This document shows positions 47,461 to 57,521 of a stretch of DNA of 64,000 nt, in pieces. The position numbers and the translations under genes are program-made. The stretch's first letter is position 1. Every line of letters starts with the position of its first letter. Origin of the DNA: Myrica gale (lineage: Eukaryota; Streptophyta; Magnoliopsida; Fagales; Myricaceae); assembly GCA_963930655.1 (NCBI GenBank), contig OZ005619.1, positions 124,001-188,000 of the forward strand, written 5' to 3'. The notes under the pieces were generated by a model, which was not told where the DNA came from, ran no database searches, and was given only the letters and a program-made list of their open reading frames with translations.

Positions 47461-49050
47461 TAAGTATAACTCTTCTCAAACTCATTTATAAACATGTGAT
47501 CCTCCATTTCTTGAATAGTTTGGAACAATATTTTTTTTACATCTCCTAGCGATACTCATAAATTCCAGGACACCTTCCTTATACTGCACACCGAACCTAT
47601 CTAGTTCATGAATACAACAACTCTTATCCATTTTTTTGTGCCTTCAGTCATAGATATGCATAAAACAATCAATCATAGAGTAATGATAGTTAACATCTAA
47701 CGCCTTATTTCTCTAGGGTGATAGTTTATATCCCATTCAGGATTATATTATCCATAATATACATAAATGTCCCAAGCATTGTGCCCGATGCGCTAGAAAT
47801 TTTGACAGCATCTCCCTTTAGTCCCCAGATACAAGCATTCAACGTTGAGGTTATACACCCGCCGAGAAAAGGTAATTGTGTAAGTACAACGCTGAATATG
47901 CATCTAAAGGACAAAAAGAGAACGTTGTCAAAATTTCTAACTACGTCACGCACAATGAGAAGAAGATTTACATACATTATAGGTAATCTAATCTTAAACT
48001 GTCCACAACTTGGATAATTCAGGAATTACCGCGCATTCGACAATTAAAACATGTGGTAATTCTCAAACGGGTTTAAGGGCTACTAAATGCAGAACAAAAC
48101 TAATATTAAATAAAGTTCAAGCAAAACCGTTTGGACGGATTAACAACTATTCGCACAGCCACAACCACCAAATGCAAACGTTTTATGAAGCACGTCTGAA
48201 TGCCAGAAGAACGTCCGAACGGTTTCAATTGCCAAAAAATCATTCGGACGACAACAGTAAGCGTCCGGACTGCAATTGATCTTTCGACAATCCATATCTT
48301 CATAGACTGATTTCAATCCCAAAATAACATGTTTTACATCTTTATTTCGCACCTAATCATCAATACCCAATATCTTTCTAACTAACTCAAAGCATTAAGC
48401 AATCAAACATCATCCAAAACAATACATTTTCACTCAAAACCCACATAAATCGTAAAATATCGCACCTCAAATGCTTCCAAATCCACCCAATACTACTTTA
48501 ATATATGCTTCAACCTCCTTTTATCAGCCTACAGACGCTTCATCAACAAGAAATGACTGATTGGAGAGGATTTGAGAATATAACGATTGAATGATAAGTC
48601 TCTGGGTTTCGACACTTTCATTCTCTGTAAAATCCATCTAGACGTGTAAAAGTTACATCCGAACGCCATGCTCACAAATTCCTATCAAATGTAGATAAAT
48701 GGAGAAGACGAGCAAATCCCTGACCGATTCGAATTTACAACCGGGTTCCTCAATAAAGACCGGCTTCCATGCTAGCAATAAAGACCGGGTTTGAAGCATT
48801 TTCCTCATTTATTCGGTGGCAAGCTGGGGACCGTGGGATTTGCTACGGGAAGATCCTGACCGGTGCTCCACACGGCTTCACACCCTCCCGCTTAACACAA
48901 TAACCGATCTCCCCTCATTCTTATCTCTTTCCCGTCAGATGAATCTCTTGAAGTCATGTAATAACTGAAAGGCATAATGTTTTTTCATTTCTTCTGCAAG
49001 TGAGATATTTAGATAAGCCGGTTCTTCTGACACACCTTTTGATTGATTAG
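47461..49050. mobile_element. Right part of the CACTA element with subterminal repeats, then flanking sequence
   Basis: Between about 48110 and 48680 several copies of a motif near cgtccggac or cgtccgaac occur in both orientations, as in subterminal arrays of CACTA elements. The exact terminus is not visible. The sequence from about 48700 to 49050 is flank and the presumed last intron part preceding the first SGS3 exon of copy A. Confidence 0.5.
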
Positions 49051-50328
49051 GCAAATCTAAGCTGAAGTATGAGCTAAGATCCTACCAGGAGATGGTTGTG
49101 AACCAAATTAGGCAGATGAGTGAGGACAACCAGCAGCTTATCTATTTGAAGAACAAGGTTGTGAAGGAGCAGAGCCATTCAAAAGCTGTAGAAGAAACTC
49201 TTGGTATTGTGAGTGATAAGCTGCGCAAGAAACAGGAGGAGATACGAATTGTAAAACAGAGGACCAAAATGTAACATGAAGAGAACAAGGAAGAGGTAAT
49301 ACTACCCAGGTTAAGACGTAGACTAGTCTTGTGTCTAAGCGACGATGATTAGACTGTGCTTGGGGCTATATTGTGTGCACTATTGACAAACCACTTGGGT
49401 CACTAACCCTTGAACCCATTTTATAGTTTCTGGGACCCTGTGCATGTTGGATGTACTTGTTATGTGATTTGCTGTGCCAATCTTGATACATTACGAGTCA
49501 TCCACCAAAAAGAACAAATATTGTGTTTCCTTCTGAAAAATAATATGCCGGTCGACCCTATTTATATATCGATGCGTCTCTTTTCCTTGTCATTTTTGAT
49601 ACTTCAGCCAGTATTTATTTTCTCCCCTTCTTTTCAAGTTCTGGTATGAAAACATGTAGTCCTTTCCTGTCTGTGTTGTTCTGATGGTTCTGAAGATCGA
49701 TTTAGTTTGGCTCACTGGCTCAGTGTTATGAAATGTTTTTCTTTTTTTGTTTTGAGGAAGATGTACCTGCAAGAACAATTTTTTAAGGATCAGATCAAAT
49801 TTATACACGAGTCGAGGGACGAGAAGGAAGTAAAATTCGAGAGCCTGCAGTGGGAAGAACGTGAAAAGGTGAAACAGTTAAATGCAGATCCTTCAGATGC
49901 GGATGAATTCGGACGCAGGTAAATGTACCTTGAGTGAATACGCAGGTAATTTGGAAGACTAGAAGTTCTCTTGAGTGAATATGAAGCCTGAGTTGTGCCT
50001 GGAAAATTGGATAATTACTGGGTTTATATTAGAAACTCAACATGGAACTTCGAATTTTCTTTGTCACTCAATTTTATTTCCGTTTTCCCTGATTTTATCA
50101 TTAGGGCGGAGGAAATTGCAAAATATATCAAGTACCAAGACAGAGATAAAAGAGTTTGAGGAGGAGAGAAAGAAACTTATTGAAGATCACAAAGAGAAGA
50201 TGGCTGCAATGAAGCGGAGGCACTGGGAGGAAGAAGTGGAGCTGGAAAAAGAGTTCGATGCTGAACTGAACCAGCTCATGGACAAGTTCTCCCCACATCG
50301 CCCCCATGATACCACCAACAGTGTTTGA
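49051..50328 (+). pseudogene. SGS3: SGS3 pseudogene, copy A (C-terminal coiled-coil exons only)
   Basis: SGS3 stabilises RNA templates and works with RDR6 in trans-acting siRNA and antiviral silencing, in cytoplasmic bodies. Three exons of its C-terminal coiled coil are present: 49051-49295, 49761-49918 and 50105-50328. Diagnostic stretches are MVVNQIRQMSEDNQQLIYLK, VVKEQSHSKAVEETLGIVSD, EQFFKDQIKFIHESRDEKE and MKRRHWEEEVELEKEFDAEL. Lesions: an in-frame TAA at 49272-49274 where the family has Gln after RTKM, and a two-base loss near 50139 that shifts the last exon. The zinc finger, XS domain and N-terminal region are absent upstream, where a CACTA element lies. It is therefore a truncated relic. 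The sequence after the stop codon is duplicated downstream of copy B. Confidence 0.9.
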
Positions 50329-51421
50329 TGGTGAAGAAGCCCACTCTCCTCTCTTCGCCCCCTCCCCTCTCCATAAACCAGGAAAGCCCCTGCAAACGTT
50401 GCCTGCTAATTCCTAGGAACTTAAAACGTTATAAACTTTTACCTTTTGGTTAATGATTACTTCCGTAGAATACTAAACACGCAAAAGAGAAGATAGCTCA
50501 TGGTAACGACTAGAACTTGTGTCTTTAACGGTCACGGCATCACTTGTTTTGTAAAGGCTGGATGTCTATTAAAGTTTCATTTCATATCTGTTGTGTGAGC
50601 TGTGAACTGCTGCTCCATGTTCTTTCTCCTGTTCTTATTTTTCACAATTATGATAACGATATGCAGTTAGCTAATTCCGAAGGTTTGGATTAACCAAGAC
50701 TAGGTTGGGTGAACCTTGCTTCTGCTGCTTAATATTAGACTACAAAAGTATCTCGTTCAATGGATACAATGGAATATTGTTAGGTCCGGGTGGCACTTGT
50801 ATGTTTGCTTGAGGAATTGTTTCAAAATCTTAATGCAATCAAGACAAGTCTCATTGAATCAATCTTTTAACCGAATCTCGTATAACAAGAATCGAATCCC
50901 CTCGTGCTGGTGGGTGGATGGAGAATGTTCTGTTTTTGATCCAGTAACAAGCTGTTGCTGGTGGGCGGATGGAGCTCGCGTTTCCACAAGCCTTGATATG
51001 CGGCTGGAGGTGCCAAGGCGCATCAGTAGTATCTATGTATACAAGTTCACGGCTGCATTTAGAAGACATAGAGGCAGCTTTAATTTCTACCAAAAATATA
51101 GACAGGCTCAAAATTTTCAGAAATTTCAAAGTCATACCGCAACAATTGCTTTAAAACAACAGCAAAAAATTCTAGCTAAGACATACAGCAAAGACGGTTC
51201 TTTGCAACGTTGTTTCATAATTAATTAATAGAAAACCAAACAAAATTATTCGCCTAGGCCACCAAATTCTTCCAGAAACAACCTTTTTTTTTTTCCTGAA
51301 ACAAACCTTCTAATTAAAATTGCAAAAAGAGGTAAAAAAACAAGAAAGAAGTAACACTGCGGTCCTAACTAAATATTACAGTTATCTGGAATATGGTTCA
51401 ATAGCAAGTTTGAAAACCATT

Positions 51422-51580
51422 TCAGTTGGTTTTCTTCTCTTCTTCACTTGAGGCTATGGCCTCCGCACCATCACCATTGGTAACCTGGTCATCCTCACCA
51501 CCAAAAGCCGAATTCGTTTACACGTTTCTTGTCCACTGGATATACCCACTTCTGGTACAGATATATCAAACATATAATAT
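51422..51580 (-). pseudogene. Duplicated last exon of a CLPTM1-like gene, frameshifted
   Basis: It is the counterpart of the intact exon at 58561-58718. It still encodes LIYLYQKWVYPVDKKRVNEF on the minus strand, but an extra base after the GFG segment (a run of four A on the plus strand where the intact copy has three) shifts the frame and gives an early stop. No other CLPTM1 exons accompany it on its right, where the DAO gene begins, so it is non-functional. Confidence 0.88.
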
Positions 51581-51913
51581 CTGCAAGGCAGCAAAAAGAT
51601 GTGAAAAAAAGAAAAGAAAAAAACCATGACTATTAAGGAAATGAAACATGCATAGCTCATAACTAGGCCACAAATCCAACACAAAATCAACAGTTTCATA
51701 GTGGTCTTTAGGTCATGATACCCGTATAGATGTACTGACAATAATAGCATTTGCATGACAATTGACAACTTGAGAACAAAGGGAAAGAAAATCTATAACT
51801 GATGCATAAAATACTATGCTGAAGGTACAGTGAGCCTTAACCATCTACGGGCTTCCTACAGGGTCTTGGTTGTAAGCTAAGCAGCTCGAGCCTTCAAATG
51901 AAATTTAGAGCAG

Positions 51914-51991
51914 TTCTCTAACAATAATTTTTTTTGATAAGTAAGAGATTATTACTAAAATTATGTGAGAACAGAATTCTCTACCAATAAT
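51914..51991 (-). mobile_element. Short truncated retroposon present in both duplicate copies
   Basis: The sequences ttctctaacaataat and ttctctaccaataat flank a 48-bp insert starting ttttttttgataagtaaga. On the minus strand this ends cttatcaaaaaaaa, a SINE-like 3' terminus. The same insert occurs at the matching place in copy B (about 59041-59125), so it predates the duplication. Confidence 0.65.
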
Positions 51992-52267
51992 GTTCAAGTA
52001 TTCCAAACTTTTTCTGGAAAAAGCAATGAACCAAAATCCATGTATAAATGAAAGAAAGTGAAAAAGGACACAACTCGACACAGGCTAAACACGACACCTG
52101 CTTGCAGTTCCATTCCTGAACAAGTTTCTAAGGCCAAAAACCGTTCATGGCCATGAAAGTATATAGAAGTAGCTGATCAAAACATTCTCATCCTGTTTTT
52201 CTATTTTCCCAAAAAGAGCAATAAACTAGGAACAGGACCATAATACTGAATTATAAATACCCAACAA

Positions 52268-52869
52268 ATATTATGTAACAGGGTCAATCGTGGCGTTCCT
52301 TTTGGGATAGTTGAGAGTATCAATAATATTTGATAATTGCTAGCTTGGTTGTACCACTGTTTATGTTATGTTTTTGCATACGATTTTGCTAGGTTGGGAT
52401 GTACCGACTTGTTATGTTGACCACTTGACCCAGGATGAGTTTTGGCCTTTTTTCCTTATCTTTTACCAGATGATGGTGTAATAGGGTTAATCCTTTGTGA
52501 ATTCTTGTTGATACCAATACATATTTATTACCCAAACGAAAAAATAATAATAATTAATTGATAATTAATTGTTGGAAGTGGTCCTGCAAGTACGACAGCC
52601 ATTTCAGCATGATGATAAAAAGGGTGTTTTCTTGGACAACTATGAAAGTTGGGACATGGAATAATTCTCCTCCAGAACCTGATCAGAATCATAAATTTCA
52701 CGGCAATAAATCTGGAAGTAGGTCTAATTTATCAGCTGACCATAACTTAGGCTGGGCTGAGATCAATCAGGTTTATTTTTTTCATTTTCAGTTCTGGTAG
52801 AACTCGGGATTTACCTGATAATATGCTGGAGATACATATATAGAGTTGGTGGATATGTATGCGGATTTA
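52268..52869. other. Sequence between duplication copy A and the DAO gene
   Basis: The stretch to about 52545 resembles a retroposon 3' end (ttattacccaaacgaaaaaat), and the remainder is the 3' flank of the DAO-type gene. No exon was recognised. Confidence 0.4.
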
Positions 52870-55275
52870 TCAGGAGTACTGGGTGCGTAAAAGTTCAAGG
52901 GCTTCACCAGCCCTCAATTTAGTTGAAAGTCTGATGTTTCTATAATCTTCATAACTAAAAGGGACATAGAGCCGCGGGTGTTCATCATCCACGAGTTCAG
53001 GTGGGACTTCTACGGCTGCCTCCTTCGGTCCTAAGACAAATGAAGCGATTGACACTCGAATGCTTGCTTCTTTGCACTGGACTCGATGCTTCACGTTACA
53101 AAACCTCCCGTTGCTCCAAGCCTTCGACATATCAGCAAACACTCATAACAAGTTTTCAAGTTAAACAATTTTTTTTAAAGTACCAAATAATGGAATACAT
53201 GGGATCGTCTGCCTACCTTAGCAAGGTCCCCAAGATTGACAAGGAGGGTGCCTGCCCAGGGTTGCACTGACACAAATGCACCGGACTTGTCCATGACTTC
53301 CAGGCCACCGACATTTTCATCGTCTTGAAGTATGGTTAGAAATCCGGAATCCGTGTGTATTTGTACACCAGAGGCTCCTATAGCTTCTGGGGTGAAGTCG
53401 TATTTGTTTATCCTAAACTGGCAAGGCCATCCCTCGAACAAATTGTTGACCAATCCCATACTTTTGGCCAACATTCGCCCCAACTCCATGGCCAGCTCAT
53501 GTATAGCTTGAGCGTACATCTCTATTATCTCCCTGGAAACGAGACAGCGCAAGTAGAATCAACCGATGGCTTACAAAAGAAACAGAAAAGTGGAATCAAC
53601 TTATGACTAAAACCTGTATCTTCGTTTCCTTTTTCCTTTCTAGATGATTGCATTTTTGGCGCATTTTAAGGTAACGATATCAATTGTTTTTCACAGAGCT
53701 TTGGGAGGACGTGTACAGTATTTGAAGGTTTTTCCCTTCGAAACTACATAGCGCGCGTGCTTTCTTGTCGCTATCAAGTCTTAATTCTGTAGATTCCACT
53801 GTGAACGGGTGCAGAGGTAACCAAACCGTCGGTGTGTTGTGCTTTGTTATATGCAATTGGAGAAACTTGTACAGAATGTATCGATCTTTTCGGTTCCCTC
53901 CAAGGTCTTTGGCCTAATAATTGCCCAGTTTATATGAAACGGGGCCTGCACAAGCTCCGAAATTAGTCAAAGTATGTATAAACCGACTTAGACATCCAGT
54001 CCTAGAAAACCGACTCTTGAGAACTCGTATTGTATGAAAAGAAAGAGCAGCCTAATATTGAAATGCTTAAATTCAATCTTTATTCACCCTACATATATCA
54101 AGGGTTAACCAGGCAAAGTCATTTATGAATTCAAACTATCAATTGTCACATGTGACATTCCATTATAAAAATTGTATGAATCTGACTATTATTTTTTTTT
54201 AATCAAAACTACTACTACTAATTTTATTGATAGAAACATAAACAAACTAAGGGGATCAGTCTCAGCATAGATCCAAACAAGATCAGGAAAATGCTCATGT
54301 ACATCGGAGTGGCTTCCAGACATAATCTTAGAGGCAGCCTATCAAGCAAGGTGGTGCGCTTCCTCATTAGCACAGCGTTTAACAAAACTAAAAATAAAGA
54401 ATCAAAAGAACGAAGACTGACAAACATTTCTCCAAGCCTCCCATAGCTGCGCCAATTCAGTCTCTCTAGATAAGATTGTGTCATGAACTGTAGATCTTAA
54501 TAAATTAAGTAAATTGATGATTTTTTATATTATAAGAATCTAATGTTACAAAATTAATAATTTGAATCCCCGTAATTTAGAGCTAAAAATAAAGTTTTCC
54601 CTAGTGAACTCCTAGGGAGAAACATTTTCCCCTATATGTTAGCAAATAGCAATTTAATCTGAGGACAGTAATTGAGAGCACTGGTGTCGTAATTTAGAGC
54701 TAAAAATAAAGTTTTCCCTAGTGAACTCCTAGGGAGAAACATTTTCCCCTATATGTTAGCAAATAGCAATTTAATCTGAGGACAGTAATTGAGAGCACTG
54801 GTGTGCTTTCATAGAGTAATTCGTGTGTGCGTGCAGGATACAGTGGAACGGAAATCAAATCTCGATGTACACTAAGGGAAAGACCACTGTGGACAGTTAG
54901 ACGAGGAGCAAAGCAAGAAAGAAACCTGTGGGGAGGAGAGGCATCCAACTGAGAACAAAAGTGACGCACAGCCTCGACGGAGCCCAAATCATAGAGGCCC
55001 AAAGCCTCGTAAAGAGGATTGAGATCGCTCGGTCCGACATAGCCGCTACCCCCTATCACTTCGGTGTTGCGCTCTTTGATTTCTCTAGGGAGGTTAAGCA
55101 GATCTCTCACCACTTCCTTCATTTGTGACATCAGACTCACGGGAATCTTGTGGTTGATGATCCTGAAACAACCCCATTCCTCAGATGCTTCTCTTAGTTT
55201 CTTATATTGCTCTAGATCTACAAATTCCTGCATATCAATCACAGGGATACTGTTCGAATCGCCGCCCTCCGCCAT
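52870..55275 (-). CDS. DAO: 2-oxoglutarate-dependent dioxygenase, DAO-type (auxin oxidation)
   Basis: Complete gene of three exons: 55275-54926, 53532-53217 and 53121-52870 (350, 316, 252 nt), 305 residues. The N-terminal motif GCFRIINHKIPVSLMSQMK and the C-terminal 2OG-Fe(II) oxygenase fold are present. Iron ligands are the HTD of VQIHTDSGFL (His176, Asp178) and His234 in NVKHRVQC. The 2-oxoglutarate-binding pair is Arg244 and Ser246 in IRVSIASF. The closest family by motifs (LNPLYEALGLYDLGS, QLDASP, FEGWPCQFRINKY) is Arabidopsis DAO1, which oxidises indole-3-acetic acid to oxIAA in the cytosol. The ATG at 55275 fits the family length. The upstream in-frame extension is probably leader. Intron 1 contains a 117-bp perfect tandem duplication and a LINE fragment. 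Substrate is inferred, not proven. Confidence 0.93.
54190..54485 (-). mobile_element. LINE RNase H fragment in DAO intron 1
   Basis: A T-run on the plus strand starts the block. The minus strand, read with a frame change, shows AQLWEAW and then a FVKRCANEEAHHLA segment, the conserved end of the plant LINE RNase H domain. It is a 5'-truncated LINE in the same orientation as the host gene. Confidence 0.65.
54571..54804. repeat. Perfect 117-bp tandem duplication in DAO intron 1
   Basis: Bases 54571-54687 and 54688-54804 are identical, each starting cgtaatttagagctaaaaat and ending gagcactggtgt. The absence of any difference points to a very recent duplication or an assembly artefact. Confidence 0.93.
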
Positions 55276-55331
55276 CTTTCCTCGCTTTCCTTCTTCGATC
55301 CACTTCTCAATGAACTGACACCGCCTATATT

Positions 55332-55339
55332 TATTTATA
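55332..55339 (-). promoter_or_regulatory. Candidate TATA box of the DAO-type gene
   Basis: The minus strand reads tataaata about 57 bases upstream of the start codon, the usual distance for a short leader. Confidence 0.45.
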
Positions 55340-55448
55340 AGACTAATACGACAGAATAAGTTTCTCCATGCGGCACTCGCGAAAGGTTGTTCCTTTTCGT
55401 CACGTGTCTTTGTAACACCCATAATCCATTACTGTATAAAACGGAAGA

Positions 55449-55627
55449 AAGCGAAATAAAGCTTGTTTATAGATAATACGGCACTCATGAAGGTTACACG
55501 CTTGCTTTAATGTTTCACTCTGCTCTTAGTTGAGACACTGCTGCGTCAGCGTGTTCGTGTCTGAGAAAGCGAAATAATGCTTGTTTACAGATACGGCACT
55601 AACGAAGGTTACAGTACACGCTTACTT
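55449..55627. repeat. Imperfect tandem repeat upstream of the DAO-type gene
   Basis: The segment gaaagcgaaataaagcttgt through aaggttacacgcttgcttta recurs about 117 bases later with small differences (gaaagcgaaataatgcttgt, aaggttacagtacacgctta). A weaker third match (ggcactcgcgaaaggtt) lies nearer the gene at 55371. Confidence 0.7.
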
Positions 55628-56099
55628 TTATTGTTTTTTCTTTGTTCCTATGTGGAAGGGGATTTTGTCTGCTATCACATTGGAATCATCGTTTCCTACG
55701 TTGTTTTGTGTCTCACTTCACATAGGAACAAAGATATAGCCTGTGGTAAGGCCATTATATACATTGGAAGTCTGATGGATGATCATTGGTGACAAAGATG
55801 GTATCTAATGGCCAAGCTTTTCGCACTTCAATTTCAAAGCAGTTATATTTATGTTAGAACTAGTTCCTTTGCAGGGAAAGATGAGTTCGGGAGGGGTTGG
55901 AAATCATTTCGTTGCAGGTCCTAATAACGATTCATCGTCCAAGGGCCAATGGTCTATATTATATTCAGATTTTTTTTTTCTATTTGTATTATTTTGATAT
56001 TTTAATATAGACTATTGGATGAATTCATTAATGTGTTGTCTTTCATCTAATGACCTATTATAACTCATTAAGTAATCCTTATTAGGAGGGAATCCAAGT
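55628..56099. other. Intergenic sequence left of SGS3 copy B
   Basis: No recognisable exon. Confidence 0.4.
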
Positions 56100-57521
56100 C
56101 CCTGCAAAACAAGGCGGTTCTAGGAATAATAACTCAGAGCATGGGGAAATCCAAATATGGGTCAAAAACAATGGACGCGGCGGGGCAATGGTGGGCCTGG
56201 AAAGGCTTCTGTAAGTAACTGGCCAACGCAAACTGCTGATTCTAAACGATCCACACCACTGGCAGGGGACATGCAAAGACAACAATCATCCACTATGGAT
56301 TCTGATGGCAGTCACATGGCGTCACAACCTGTAATTCGCCCTACATTTCAGCACTGATGAAACTGGCATGCTGTTGCTTGTTCCACTCAATCCAAGGGTT
56401 CCGAAGATGGCCACCAAAAAGATGAAATCAATTCACAGTCCCATCCTAGTGACGATGTTGAGGATGATAAGGATGGTGATGTTGATCCTTGATGACGACG
56501 ACTCTGATGTAATGGAAAATACAGATGATGATCTACTAACTGACGAATATGACTCGGATGCTAGTCAAAAGAGCCGTAACACTCGCAAGAAGAGCAATTG
56601 GGTCAAGAAGTTCTTTGACATTTTGGAAAGCTTGTCTTTCGAGGACATAAATGATCCAGCAAGGCAGTGGCACTGCCCTGCATGCAAAGGTGGTCCTGGT
56701 TCCATTTACTGGTATCGAGGCCTGCAGGCCTTTGATGACACACGCCAAAACAAAAAGGAGCGAACAGAATGAAGCTACACAGGTAGCTGGCAGCAGTTTT
56801 GGAGGAGGAGTTGCGGCTGAAGGGAACATCATTTATTGCAGCTGGGGAGGCCTTTGGTAAATGGAAAGGTCTGAAAGATGATGAAAAAGACCACGAAATA
56901 GTTTGGCCTCCAATGGTTGTCATCATGAACACAGTTTGAACGGGATGAGAATGACAAGGTAGATCATATTTCATATCTGTGATTGCAAGCAATATCCAAA
57001 TAAATGGTCATCACAAGTTATCTTTTTATTCTTATTTTATTTTGAAGATTGCTTAATTTGATGTTTACTCTGATTTTATTTCTCTTTGGATTAAATGTTT
57101 CGGTGGGTGGATATGGGTAATCAAGAGCTTCTCGACTACTTCCGGAATTATGCTGCTACAAAGGCTCGACACTCTTATGGTCCACTGGGGCACCGTAGGA
57201 TGAGTATTTTGATCTTTGAGGCCTCCGCAAGGGGTTATTTAGAGGCTGAGCACCTGCATAAACATTTTGCCGAGCAAGGAACGGACAGAGATGCCTGGGA
57301 GCGCCGCCGTGTCCTGTTTTATCAAGTACCAAGACAGAGATAAAAAGAGTTTGAGGAGGCGAGAGAGAATTACTGAAGATCACAAAGAGCAGATGGCTGC
57401 AATGAAGCGGAGGCACTGGGAGGAAGAAGTGGAGCTGGAAAAAGAGGTCGATGCTGAACTGAACCAGCTCATGGACAAGTTCTCCCCAAATCGTCCCCAT
57501 AATACCACCAACAGTGTTTGA
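56100..57521 (+). pseudogene. SGS3: SGS3 pseudogene, copy B (N-terminal part, zinc finger, XS domain, then deletion to the tail)
   Basis: It retains SGS3 regions missing from copy A. The acidic stretch (SDVMENTDDDLLTDEYDSDA) leads into the zf-XS domain (NDPARQWHCPACKGGPGSI) and the XS domain ([20 protein letters not shown], then GNQELLDYFRNYAATKARHS, FEASARGYLEAEHLHKHF and TDRDAWERRRVLFY). At 57320 the XS domain is joined directly to the C-terminal tail (MKRRHWEEEVELEKEVDAEL), so the coiled-coil exons found in copy A are deleted. Lesions: a frameshift in the acidic region near 56490, another after the zinc finger near 56728, an in-frame TAG near 56792, a loss near 56934 and a lost splice acceptor before 57110. 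It is a pseudogene beyond doubt. Its 5' end is truncated. Confidence 0.92.

Larger units (their letters stand above)
50126..52267. repeat. Segmental duplication, copy A (SGS3 3' end plus CLPTM1 3' end)
   Basis: From tatcaagtaccaagacag onward this 2.1-kb block matches 57320-59397 in order and orientation at roughly 95 percent by eye. It contains the SGS3 last exon and 3' flank, the convergent last exon of a CLPTM1-like gene and part of that gene's last intron. The similarity ends at aatacccaacaaat in both copies. Confidence 0.92.
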
